41,479 nt of DNA from positions 1-41,479 of the forward strand of contig JBAXOM010000003.1 of the NCBI GenBank assembly GCA_037133215.1. The letters are read 5' to 3'. Both the position numbers and the translations under genes were made by a program. This document shows positions 16,965 through 24,862 of this stretch, piece after piece (positions within the stretch are counted from its first letter, which is position 1; every line of letters starts with the position of its first letter). The stretch is from F1-60-MAGs149 sp037133215. Its GTDB lineage: Bacteria > Actinomycetota > Thermoleophilia > Gaiellales > F1-60-MAGs149. The notes under the pieces are model-generated. The model did not search any database and was not told the origin of the DNA. It was given only the letters and a program-made list of their open reading frames with translations.

Positions 16965-17573
16965 TCACTTTCCCGCCGTGTCATCACGGTCGGCTGCGAA
17001 CTTCTCTATGTACTTCGCATAAATGTCGGCCTCGAGATTGACGCTATCGCCAATAACGATTGAGCCAAAGGTGGTGACATCGCACGTGTGCGGGATCAAC
17101 CAGATCTCGAAACCGTTCGCCACGACCTGCGAAACCGTGAGGGAGACGCCATTGACGGCGATTGAGCCCTTCTCGACGACGTAGCGCGTAATCGCAGGTG
17201 GCGCGGTGATCGTAATCACCTTGGCGATGCCATCTGCGCGAATACCGGAGACGGTGCCAACCGCGTCGACGTGACCCTGAACAACGTGTCCACCCATGCG
17301 ATCGGTCGGGCGCAACGCAGGCTCAAGGTTGACGGAAGCACCGCTCGAGAGTCCACCCGTGGTGGTGCGCGCGAGCGTCTCCCCCATCGCCTCGAACGCG
17401 ATTCGCTCGGCGCCAAGCTCGACCGCCGTCAGGCAGGTGCCATTGACACTGACCGAGTCGCCCATGCCCACCTCGGGCGCCAATGCGGGCATGCGGATGA
17501 TGATGCGCGCGCCGTTCTCGACCGGCACGACCTCCTCAACTGCTCCAACCTCTTTGACGATGCCTGTAAACAC
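16965..17573 (-). CDS. ribE: Riboflavin synthase, alpha subunit
   Basis: Riboflavin synthase dismutates two lumazine molecules to riboflavin. The start is GTG at 17573, giving the invariant M-F-T-G-I-V, with CGGAG about 8 nt upstream; a longer frame is rejected. Two repeated beta-barrels are visible through SVSVNGTCLTAV and SIAVNGVSLTV, with GGHVVQGHVDAVG at the start of the second. The length is 202 residues. It lies 16 nt after ribD and 44 nt before ribBA. Confidence 0.95.
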   Translation of the reverse strand: MFTGIVKEVGAVEEVVPVENGARIIIRMPALAPEVGMGDSVSVNGTCLTAVELGAERIAFEAMGETLARTTTGGLSSGASVNLEPALRPTDRMGGHVVQGHVDAVGTVSGIRADGIAKVITITAPPAITRYVVEKGSIAVNGVSLTVSQVVANGFEIWLIPHTCDVTTFGSIVIGDSVNLEADIYAKYIEKFAADRDDTAGK

Positions 17574-17589
17574 GCGCAACTCCGATTCG

Positions 17590-18705
17590 TCAGCGGGGCT
17601 CTCGTAGCCACGCGTCGATCCATAGATCGTCGCCGATTGTCTCACTCGACCACGCCGCCATACTCATCGCATCAGCCATCTGCACGGCGGACGTGCCCGT
17701 TTCGCCCAGCAGACCAGGTGCGAGCGGATCGCCCAGCAGCTTCGGCGCAATCACCACGATCATGCGATCGAGCAGCCCCGCGCCGTGCAGCGCGCCAGCC
17801 AGCCCAGCGCCACCCTCGCAGAGCACAGACTGAATACCGCGAGCATGCAAGAGCGCTAGCCCCCCGCTGAGGTCTGCCACTTCGACGATCTCGATCCCCG
17901 TCTCGGCGACCGCGTTGCGACGCGCGGTGTCGGCACCTGGCCCACACAACAGAAGCACCGGTCCTTGAGCAACCGTCTGCGCCAACCGCGAGGCAGCGCC
18001 CAGCCGAGCCGAGCGATCCCAGACCACGCGCAGCGGCTGCTGTTCGACCGGTGGCTCGCAGTCTCGGGCGGTCAACTCGGGATCGTCGGTCAGCGCCGTA
18101 CCCGAGCCGACGAGCACCGCTCCGACGCGCGCGCGAAGCTCGTGCACGCGCGCTCGCGCCTCGGTCCCCGAGATCCAGCGACTATCGCCGGTCCGCGTCG
18201 CCGTCCGCCCATCCAGCGTCTGTGCCGCCTTGTACGTGACATGTGGACGACCGAGCGTCATCGCCGAACGAAAGCCAGCGTTCTGGCGCCGTACCGCAAT
18301 CGCGAGCGAATCGTCGTCGTCGACAACGTCGACAGGAATGCCGGCGTCGGCGAGCTGCAGCAACCCCTTGCCGGAAGCGTGTGGCGCTGGATCATTGGAC
18401 AAGACCACGACGCGTCCCACCCCTGCAGCGATCAGCGCATCGGAACACGGTGGCGTGCGGCCGTGGTGCGCGCAGGGTTCGAGCGTGACGTAGACCGTGG
18501 CGTCGCGCGCGCCCTCCTGCGCAACTTCTAGCGCCATTGCCTCAGCATGCGGCGCGCCCGGTCGGACATGCCAACCCTCAGCGACCACCGTGCCGTGCCG
18601 CGCAATCACGCAACCGACGAGCGGATTCGGGGCGACGGTTCGCGCGCCGCGCTCGGCTAACTCCAGCGCACGGGCGAGCAGCAGGCGGTCGGCGTCGTCG
18701 ATCAT
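17590..18705 (-). CDS. ribD: Bifunctional riboflavin biosynthesis deaminase/reductase RibD
   Basis: RibD deaminates and then reduces the pyrimidine produced by RibA. The N-terminal deaminase domain has the zinc site PHAEAMAL and PCAHHGRTPPC; the C-terminal reductase begins near RPHVTYKAAQTLDGRTAT with GDSRWISG. Length 371 residues is typical. The start is ATG 18705, 45 nt after rpe, with a TACGCT box 6 nt upstream, so a promoter may start the rib genes here. No FMN-riboswitch-like leader fits in this space. Confidence 0.96.
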   Translation of the reverse strand: MIDDADRLLLARALELAERGARTVAPNPLVGCVIARHGTVVAEGWHVRPGAPHAEAMALEVAQEGARDATVYVTLEPCAHHGRTPPCSDALIAAGVGRVVVLSNDPAPHASGKGLLQLADAGIPVDVVDDDDSLAIAVRRQNAGFRSAMTLGRPHVTYKAAQTLDGRTATRTGDSRWISGTEARARVHELRARVGAVLVGSGTALTDDPELTARDCEPPVEQQPLRVVWDRSARLGAASRLAQTVAQGPVLLLCGPGADTARRNAVAETGIEIVEVADLSGGLALLHARGIQSVLCEGGAGLAGALHGAGLLDRMIVVIAPKLLGDPLAPGLLGETGTSAVQMADAMSMAAWSSETIGDDLWIDAWLREPR

Positions 18706-18711
18706 GCCGGA

Positions 18712-18717
18712 AGCGTA
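18712..18717 (-). promoter_or_regulatory. -10 box before ribD (leaderless type)
   Basis: TACGCT on the minus strand lies 6 nt before the ribD ATG, allowing initiation at the start codon. The same hexamer occurs before the genes starting at 34578, 39346 and 41068. Confidence 0.5.
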
Positions 18718-18750
18718 CGCGACACGAACAGCGTGCCGGCGTGGTCTCGC

Positions 18751-19452
18751 TTAGGCGATCGTCGCGCCGGCGGCGCGAACCTGCTCGACGAGGTCGAGGT
18801 AGGCCTGGCCCGGATCAGGCTGCTTGTAGATCGCCGAGCCTGCCGTCAGGCGATTCGCGCCGGCCTTGTAGACCTCGACGATCGTTTCCGCGGCGATGCC
18901 GCCGTCAGCCTCGACGCCTGCATCGGGGCGCGCGAGCTTGCGCAATTCCGGCAGCCGATCGGTGGTGGCCTTGATGAACTTCTGACCACCCCAGCCCGGA
19001 CTGACACTCATGCAGAGCAGGTTGCGCGCGTAGCGAGCCGCCTCGGCGACAGCGCTGACCGGTGTCGCTGGATTGAGCGTGACCCCCGGGATCATCCCCG
19101 TCTCTTCCACGATCTGGAGGGCAAGGTGGATGTCGCGTGTCGCCTCGACGTGGATCGTGAACGAGTCGGCGCCCGCCTTGGCGTACTCGGCTGCGAAACG
19201 CTCGGGCTGCTCGACCATCATGTGCACGGCCAGCGAACCACCACGGTCGTGGACGTCGTCGGCCAGTGCCGAGACAACCTCGTGACCAAAGGTGATGACC
19301 GGAACGAAGTGGCCGTCCATGACGTCAACGTGGAACGTGCGTGCACCGGCGTCCATCAGGTCGCGCACCTGTGCGCGGAACGCACCAAAATCGGCCGCCA
19401 AGATCGACGGGCAGACCTGGACCTCTGTGACCCACGCATCGCTACGACTCAT
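18751..19452 (-). CDS. rpe: Ribulose-phosphate 3-epimerase
   Basis: Rpe interconverts ribulose 5-phosphate and xylulose 5-phosphate in the pentose phosphate pathway; ribulose 5-phosphate is also the substrate of RibB, encoded downstream. The motifs VCPSILAADF, FHVDVMDGHFVP (catalytic Asp), AVHMMVEQP, MSVSPGWGGQKF and EADGGI are those of the TIM-barrel epimerase, and length 233 residues is normal. It lies 24 nt after rsmB. Confidence 0.96.
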   Translation of the reverse strand: MSRSDAWVTEVQVCPSILAADFGAFRAQVRDLMDAGARTFHVDVMDGHFVPVITFGHEVVSALADDVHDRGGSLAVHMMVEQPERFAAEYAKAGADSFTIHVEATRDIHLALQIVEETGMIPGVTLNPATPVSAVAEAARYARNLLCMSVSPGWGGQKFIKATTDRLPELRKLARPDAGVEADGGIAAETIVEVYKAGANRLTAGSAIYKQPDPGQAYLDLVEQVRAAGATIA

Positions 19453-19476
19453 ACGCGGATCATGGCAGGACAGCCA

Positions 19477-20763
19477 TTAGGACGTGGCGGCGAGTCGCGT
19501 CGCGACGAATCCTTCGCCTGCACCCTCGTCGGGTCGCAGGGTGAGAACCTCGTCGACTGCGAAGCCATCGGCCGAGTCGGACTCGGCTGTGCCAAGCGTG
19601 CAGACCGCGAACACGAGCACGCCTCCGGGCGCAAGCCGCGGTACGAGAAAGTCGACCATGCCCCGCTGCATCGCGGCGAGGCGCGCGACGTCCTCGGGCG
19701 TACGACGCCACCGCAGGTCTGGCCGCGAGCCAATCGTGCCAAAGCCTGAGCACGGGGCGTCGACGAGGATGCGATCGAAGCCCTGCTCCTCAGCGGGCAG
19801 GCTAAAGATGTCGATGGGCATGACGCGATGGCCATCAACACCCTGGCGATGAAGCGTCTCGACCAACTGGCGCGCTCGCGACTCATCGCGCTCCACACAC
19901 GTGAGCCCTTCGCCACCACCGAGTAGCGCGGCAATGTGCCCCGACTTGCCTCCCGGAGCCGCGCAGGCATCGAGCACACGCATGCCTGGCTCGGGCGCGA
20001 GGAAGGGTGCGATGCGCTGAGCGCTACGACTCATCGGTACGAGATCGCCACTCTGGAACGATTCGAGCGAGACAAGGTCGACGGCGCCCTCCACGACGCG
20101 CGCATCCGGCGCGTGCTCGTCCATGCCAAGCGTGACATCCAGCCGATCGAAGTCGGCGTAAATCCGGTCTTCCGCTCCCGTACGCAGCGTCGAAATGCGA
20201 AAGGCGACCTCTGGCGTGTCGTTGCCCGCGTCCATCAGTGCCCGCGCGACCTCGCCCCCAAACGCCTGCTCCCACGTCTCCGCGATCCAATCGGGGTACG
20301 AGCGACGCAGTGCTGCATCCGTAATCGTCTCATCGGGCAGCGCGTCGAGCCACTCGCGCCCGCCCTCCGACACGCGTCGCAGGAGCGCGTTGACGAGCCC
20401 GCCACCACCCTTGCCGCGCCGCGCATTGGCAAGGTCGACACTCGTCGAGACGGCTGCGTGTGGTGGGACGCGATCGAGCATCACCAGCTGATAGGCACCG
20501 AGCCGCACGATGCTGCGGGTTTCGGCATCGAGGTCGTCGGGGTCGCGCTTACCGAGCGCCAAGACCATCGCGTCGAGCACGCGCTGCGCCTTGATCGTGC
20601 CGGCCGCGAGCTGCGCAGCAAAGGCGCGATCGCGGCGATCGAGGTTGGCCTTGCTGGCCTCAGCGGTCAGTGCGCGATCCGCCCACGCTCCTCCCTGCTC
20701 CGTGCGCAACAACACCTCGAGTGCGACACCGCGCGCGTTGACGGGCCGCTTTAGACGGGACAC
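19477..20763 (-). CDS. rsmB: 16S rRNA (cytosine967-C5)-methyltransferase RsmB
   Basis: RsmB (Sun/Fmu) methylates C967 of 16S rRNA. The 428-residue protein has an N-terminal NusB-like helical domain (about 1-140) and a C-terminal SAM-dependent methyltransferase domain with DACAAPGGKSGHIA, the DAPCSGFGTIG motif and a second Cys in FAVCTLG. GTG 20763 gives the natural N-terminus; the open frame further upstream overlaps fmt. The start lies 13 nt inside the 3' end of fmt. Confidence 0.94.
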   Translation of the reverse strand: MSRLKRPVNARGVALEVLLRTEQGGAWADRALTAEASKANLDRRDRAFAAQLAAGTIKAQRVLDAMVLALGKRDPDDLDAETRSIVRLGAYQLVMLDRVPPHAAVSTSVDLANARRGKGGGGLVNALLRRVSEGGREWLDALPDETITDAALRRSYPDWIAETWEQAFGGEVARALMDAGNDTPEVAFRISTLRTGAEDRIYADFDRLDVTLGMDEHAPDARVVEGAVDLVSLESFQSGDLVPMSRSAQRIAPFLAPEPGMRVLDACAAPGGKSGHIAALLGGGEGLTCVERDESRARQLVETLHRQGVDGHRVMPIDIFSLPAEEQGFDRILVDAPCSGFGTIGSRPDLRWRRTPEDVARLAAMQRGMVDFLVPRLAPGGVLVFAVCTLGTAESDSADGFAVDEVLTLRPDEGAGEGFVATRLAATS

Positions 20764-21674
20764 GAAGCACTCGTTGGCAGGTCGCGTCGACCCCGCAGCC
20801 ACTCGGCCGTGACCAGAGCTCGTTTGCCGGCGGTCTGCAGTTCGCTGATCGCAATTGCACCGTCGACACAGCCGACCTGCAGTTCGTCGCCTACGACGAC
20901 ACACGCTCCTGGCGCCATCTCGACTGTCGCCGCCGTCGCGCGCCAAATCGTGAAGCTCTCGCCATCAAGCATCAGCAGCGCGCCGATCTGTGGGCGGAGC
21001 GCGCGAATCCGATTGAGCGTGTCCGCAACGGTGTGCAGTGCCGGGTCGATCAGACGATCGATGCGTTCCAACTTGGCGGCATAGGTAGTGCCGTCCGTAG
21101 CCTGCGCCTCGGCATCGAGCGTGCCAGCGGCAGCAGCTTCGATCGCCCTGACGAGTGCGGGCACGCCGAGCCGCAACGCCTCCTGCTCAATCGTCTCGGT
21201 ATCGGCCTCATTCGCGACCGCAATCGGAGCGAGCGAGATCAGCGGCCCGGCATCGAGCTCGGCGACGGTCTGCATGATGGCCACGCCCGTCTGTGTGTCG
21301 CCCGCCATCAGCATCCGCTCGATCGGCGCAGCCCCACGCCAGCGCGGCAAGAGTGACGGGTGCAGGTTGAGCCACGGACAGAGCGCCAGCAGCTCGTCGG
21401 GCAGCAGCTGTCCGTACGCGCAGATCGCGACCGCAGCCGGCTCGATTGCCTGGAGCGCAGATAGTGCCTCGGCCGCGCGCTCTGGCTGAAGCAGAGGCAG
21501 ATCATGCTCGCGCGCAAAGGCCGCGACCGGAGGCGGTGTCAGGACACGCTTTCGGCCAGCCGGACGGTCGGGCTGGCTGAGCACGAGTGGTACATCGACA
21601 CCCGCCTCAAGCAGGCCACGCAAGACCTCCACGCCGAACGCGGACGTGCCCGCGAACGGTGCGCGGGCGCTCAG
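20751..21674 (-). CDS. fmt: Methionyl-tRNA formyltransferase, apparent CTG start
   Basis: Fmt formylates initiator Met-tRNA with 10-formyltetrahydrofolate. The fold needs an N-terminal strand like (V/I)FAGTPEFA; here PFAGTSAFG is encoded upstream of the first in-frame GTG (21632). The only near-cognate codon before it is CTG at 21674, which overlaps the def stop as CTGA and has GGGAG about 8 nt upstream. The resulting 307-residue protein also has QPDRPAGR and the active-site NLHPSLLPRWRGAAPIE (from about residue 103). Starting at GTG 21632 would delete the first strand. Confidence 0.9.
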   Translation of the reverse strand: MSARAPFAGTSAFGVEVLRGLLEAGVDVPLVLSQPDRPAGRKRVLTPPPVAAFAREHDLPLLQPERAAEALSALQAIEPAAVAICAYGQLLPDELLALCPWLNLHPSLLPRWRGAAPIERMLMAGDTQTGVAIMQTVAELDAGPLISLAPIAVANEADTETIEQEALRLGVPALVRAIEAAAAGTLDAEAQATDGTTYAAKLERIDRLIDPALHTVADTLNRIRALRPQIGALLMLDGESFTIWRATAATVEMAPGACVVVGDELQVGCVDGAIAISELQTAGKRALVTAEWLRGRRDLPTSASCPV

Positions 21675-22240
21675 GTGATCCGCTCCCGCAGGATGCGAAG
21701 CGCACTGCGCCGCTCCTCAGGTGTCGCGCGATCGACCGTCAAGATGCCATTGAGGTGGTCGAGCTCGTGCTGCACGATGCGCGCATCCATATCGCGAAAG
21801 ACCTCTTGGTGCGTCTCTCCGCCCACATCCTGCCAGCGCACGGTGATCTCGACGTTCCGCTCGACGGGCACCGAGTGCCCGCTGCGAAGGAGAATATCGA
21901 GCGACAGGCAGCCTTCGCCGCCGACCTCCGTCTCCTCACTCGCCTGCAGAATCTCGGGATTTGCCATCGCCAACCACGGCTCATCGTCGCGCAGGCTAAT
22001 CACCACGAACTTCCGCAACAATCCAATCTGGGGCGCCGCGAGGCCGGCTCCGACAGCATCGTCGGCAAGCTCGAACATGCGCAGGGACAGTGCCTTGAGC
22101 TCGTCATCAAACTCCAAAATCGGGCGAGTCTCGCTCCGCAGCACGGGATCAGGAAACTGGCGAATCTGGGCCTGTGCGAGTTTGCGACGCGTTTCGCGCT
22201 CTGCCTTCTCCCGCTCTTCTTTCTTATCGCCTCGTGCCAT
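21671..22240 (-). CDS. def: Peptide deformylase
   Basis: Def removes the formyl group that Fmt adds, and the two genes are adjacent. All three metal-site motifs are present: GAGLAAPQIG (64-73), EGCLS (109-113) and QHELDH (157-162). ATG 22240 is chosen; the frame extends further only by overlapping pyrH. The first about 25 residues are unusually charged (MARGDKKEEREKAERETRRK). It starts 10 nt after the pyrH stop. Confidence 0.95.
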   Translation of the reverse strand: MARGDKKEEREKAERETRRKLAQAQIRQFPDPVLRSETRPILEFDDELKALSLRMFELADDAVGAGLAAPQIGLLRKFVVISLRDDEPWLAMANPEILQASEETEVGGEGCLSLDILLRSGHSVPVERNVEITVRWQDVGGETHQEVFRDMDARIVQHELDHLNGILTVDRATPEERRSALRILRERIT

Positions 22241-22250
22241 CTGTCGAACG

Positions 22251-23012
22251 CTACGCCCGCGGTTCCTTCGGCGCAACTGGCGCGACACGCGCGACGCTGG
22301 CGACGAGCGTGCCAATCGTCTCGCCCCGTACGACCCGCACGATGTTCTCGGCGTCGTTGACGTTGAAGACGCGGATTGGCATGTCATTCTCCATGCACAA
22401 GGACAGCGCCGTGGTGTCCATCACCTTGAGGCCACGCTCGATCGCCGCGAGGTGCGTTAGCTCGGTGATCAACTGCGCATCGGGATTGACGCGCGGATCT
22501 GCATCCAACACGCCCTCGACACCGTTTTTGCCCATCAGGATCGTCTGCGCGCCAATCTCGCACGCTCGCAGCGCCGCTGCCGTGTCGGTCGTGAAGTACG
22601 GGTTGCCGGTACCGCCCGCGAAGATAATCACACGCCCCTTCTCAAGGTGGCGAATCGCACGACGTCGAATGTACGGCTCTGCGACCTCTTGGATATTGAG
22701 CGCGCTGAGGATCCGGGTGAATACGCCAATGCGCTCGCAGGCGTCCTGCACCGCGATCGCGTTGAGCACCGTTGCGAGCATGCCCGCATAGTCCGCGCTG
22801 GCGCGATCCATTCCCTTGGCCGACTCGGCCATGCCCCGGAAGATGTTGCCGCCGCCAACGACGATCGCGACCTCAACACCGAGCTCACGCACCTGCTGGA
22901 TGGCAAACGCAATCTCAGCAGTACGTGCAGGGTCCACGCCATAGCCCGTGTCCCCCATCAACGACTCTCCCGATAGCTTCAGGAGAACGCGACTAAAGGG
23001 GGCTGTGGACAT
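22251..23012 (-). CDS. pyrH: Uridylate kinase
   Basis: PyrH phosphorylates UMP to UDP. It is an amino-acid-kinase-fold enzyme with VLLKLSGESLMG, VVGGGNIFRG, FAGGTGNPYFTTDTAA and LMGKNGVEGVLDADPR. The length is 253 residues, with a short Pro/Ala tail. It starts 3 nt after tsf. frr, which commonly follows pyrH, is absent; def follows instead. Confidence 0.97.
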   Translation of the reverse strand: MSTAPFSRVLLKLSGESLMGDTGYGVDPARTAEIAFAIQQVRELGVEVAIVVGGGNIFRGMAESAKGMDRASADYAGMLATVLNAIAVQDACERIGVFTRILSALNIQEVAEPYIRRRAIRHLEKGRVIIFAGGTGNPYFTTDTAAALRACEIGAQTILMGKNGVEGVLDADPRVNPDAQLITELTHLAAIERGLKVMDTTALSLCMENDMPIRVFNVNDAENIVRVVRGETIGTLVASVARVAPVAPKEPRA

Positions 23013-23015
23013 GAC

Positions 23016-23618
23016 TTACTCCTGGCCGAGGGTGTAGCTGGCGAAACGCTTGATCTCGATGTTCTCACCCATCTCGGACGACAAGGCCGCACGCACCTGC
23101 TCAACGGAGAGATCCTCATCGCGGAAATACGGCTGATTGAGGAGCACGACCTCTTCGTACCACTTGCGCAGCTTGCCTTCGGCGATCTTGTCCTGCACGT
23201 CGGCGGGCTTGTCGGCAGCCTGGGAGCGATAGACCTCGATCTCGGCGGCCTTGGCCTCTTCTGGGACCTCTTCAACGGACACGTAGAGCGTGCCGTCGCT
23301 CGAGACGATCTGCAGGCAGATGTCCTTGGCGAACTCTTGGAACTTGTCGGTGTTCGCGACGAAGTCGGTCTCGCAACCAATCTCGACGAGGACACCCTTG
23401 GTGCCACCACCGTGAATGTACGAGGCAACCTTGCCGTCGGTCGTCGTGCGTCCGCCGCGCTTGGCGGCCTTGGCCTGACCACGCTCGCGCAGGATCTTCT
23501 TCGCTGCGTCAAGGTCGCCAGCGGCTTCGCTCAGGGCGTCACGAACATCGAGCATGCCGGCACCCGTCTGGTCGCGTAGGACCTTAACTTCGGCGGCACT
23601 TGGCTTGTAATCACTCAT
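23016..23618 (-). CDS. tsf: Elongation factor Ts
   Basis: EF-Ts exchanges GDP on EF-Tu. The UBA-like N-terminus (VKVLRDQTGAGMLDVRDAL) and the EF-Tu-contacting core motif CETDFVANTDKF are present. At 200 residues it is of the short type seen in many bacteria. The start is ATG 23618, with AGAAGGA about 8 nt upstream, 54 nt after rpsB. Confidence 0.97.
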   Translation of the reverse strand: MSDYKPSAAEVKVLRDQTGAGMLDVRDALSEAAGDLDAAKKILRERGQAKAAKRGGRTTTDGKVASYIHGGGTKGVLVEIGCETDFVANTDKFQEFAKDICLQIVSSDGTLYVSVEEVPEEAKAAEIEVYRSQAADKPADVQDKIAEGKLRKWYEEVVLLNQPYFRDEDLSVEQVRAALSSEMGENIEIKRFASYTLGQE

Positions 23619-23672
23619 GATTCTCGGTCCTTCTCGGCCTACGGCCGCATACGTCTCGTGTCGGCTCCGCGC

Positions 23673-24692
23673 TTAGGCGGAGGGATTCTCTTCTGCAGCG
23701 ACCTCGGCCTCAGCTTCGACGATCGCCTCGGCGACCACCTCGGCAACGGCGATGTCTGCAATTGCCTCGGCGACAGCCTCTTCGGCGATCTCCTCGGCGA
23801 TGACGGCCTCAGCAACGGCCTCGACGACCTGCTCCTGCGTGGCAGTCGGATCGGCGATGACAGCCTCGGCCTCGGCCTCGGCGACGAGCGCCTCAGCGAC
23901 AGCAACCTCGGCGACGATCTCAGAGACCTCAGCCTGCGCCAGGATCTCGGCGACAGCCTCATCAACCGCAGCGGCTTCGTCAGACGAGAGACCCTCAACG
24001 GCGGACGGCAAGTGCTTCCGACCCTCGATGACACCGTCGGCAATGATGCGCGCGATCAGATCGTTCGAGCGGATCGCGTCGTCGTTGCCGGGAATAGCCA
24101 GGTCGACCTGGTCGGGATCGCAGTTCGTATCAACGAGACCGATCAACGGAATGCCAAGGCGCTTGGCCTCGTGCACAGCCAACTGCTCGGCGGTGAGGTC
24201 GATCACGAAGATCGCGCTCGGAACCTTGCTCATCATGGCAACGCCGCTGAGGTTCTTCTCGAGCTTCTCGAGCTCGTGGAGACGCACCAGGCGCTCCTTG
24301 GCGGGCAGCAGCTCCAACTGGCCTTCCTCGTTGAGGCGGCGCAGCTCGTGAAGACGCTGAATGCGGTCGGTGATGGTGCGGAAGTTGGTCAGGAGACCGC
24401 CGAGCCAACGATGGTTGACGTACGGCATGCCGCAGCGATCGGCCTGCGTCGCGATGGCGTCACGGGCCTGCTTCTTGGTGCCGACGAACAACACGCTGCC
24501 ACCCTGGGCGGCGATGTCGCGAACCATCTCGTGCGCCTCTTGGGCCAGCACGATCGTCTTCTGCAAATCGATCACATAGATGCCGCCACGCTCGCCGAAA
24601 ATAAAGCGGCGCATCTTCGGATTCCAGCGTCGGGTCTGATGACCGAAGTGAACTCCGGCCTCCAACAGTTCTCGCATGCTGACTGCAGCCAT
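23673..24692 (-). CDS. rpsB: 30S ribosomal protein uS2 with long acidic tail
   Basis: uS2 binds the small subunit near its back. Residues 1-235 are standard (MRELLEAGVHFGHQTRRWNP, FVGTKKQA, YVNHRWLGGLLTN, IPLIGLVDTNCDPD). About 104 further residues, 236-339, form a low-complexity Ala/Glu/Val tail lacking in typical uS2. ATG 24692 has AAGGAG 7 nt upstream. The gene heads the rpsB-tsf-pyrH run and is preceded by a structured leader. Confidence 0.96.
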   Translation of the reverse strand: MAAVSMRELLEAGVHFGHQTRRWNPKMRRFIFGERGGIYVIDLQKTIVLAQEAHEMVRDIAAQGGSVLFVGTKKQARDAIATQADRCGMPYVNHRWLGGLLTNFRTITDRIQRLHELRRLNEEGQLELLPAKERLVRLHELEKLEKNLSGVAMMSKVPSAIFVIDLTAEQLAVHEAKRLGIPLIGLVDTNCDPDQVDLAIPGNDDAIRSNDLIARIIADGVIEGRKHLPSAVEGLSSDEAAAVDEAVAEILAQAEVSEIVAEVAVAEALVAEAEAEAVIADPTATQEQVVEAVAEAVIAEEIAEEAVAEAIADIAVAEVVAEAIVEAEAEVAAEENPSA

Positions 24693-24728
24693 AACGGCTC
24701 CTTCAAATTGGGTTCTAATGGTCGAGCA

Positions 24729-24790
24729 CCTGCTGGCATCTACTGAGACCGACGGGGTCGGCACCTCTCAGCGAGACACGCCCCAGCAGG
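24729..24790 (-). promoter_or_regulatory. Structured 5' leader of rpsB
   Basis: In the transcript, CCTGCTGG (24790-24783) pairs with CCAGCAGG (24736-24729) as an 8-bp outer stem. Inside it, CTGAGA pairs with TCTCAG (24771-24766 with 24748-24743) and CCGAC with GTCGG (24761-24757 with 24753-24749), capped by a CCC loop. One side is continuous, so an 11-bp helix with a 4-nt bulge forms. It ends about 25 nt before the ribosome binding site. Autoregulation by uS2 is an inference. Confidence 0.5.
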
Positions 24791-24799
24791 GGAGTGGTT

Positions 24800-24820
24800 C
24801 GCACGACGGAATGTCGTGCG
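24800..24820 (-). terminator. Perfect 8-bp hairpin downstream of rluD
   Basis: CGCACGAC and GTCGTGCG pair around a 5-nt loop, about 43 nt after the rluD stop. There is no T-tract. A competing inverted repeat, CGTTGG/CCAACG (24819-24845), overlaps one arm. It may terminate the dksA-lspA-rluD transcript or be part of the rpsB leader. Confidence 0.4.
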
Positions 24821-24862
24821 TTGGACAGGCGCAACCGTACCAACGCTCGGGTCTTCGGCGCG

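Noticed and set aside
18706..18750. Possible FMN riboswitch before the rib genes
   Set aside because: Only 45 nt separate rpe from ribD, too short for an FMN aptamer, and none of its conserved segments is seen; a plain TACGCT promoter box explains the gap.
23676..23987. rpsB tail as a frameshift artefact
   Set aside because: The tail keeps one frame to a proper stop, with consistent hydrophobic/acidic alternation and normal codon choice, so it reads as a genuine extension.
24721..24790. TPP-riboswitch-like words (CTGAGA, ACCC, ATGCCAGC) in the rpsB leader
   Set aside because: CTGAGA pairs fully with TCTCAG in a simple helix, which the TPP fold does not allow; the AACCTGAT motif is missing, and the downstream gene is rpsB, not a thiamine gene.
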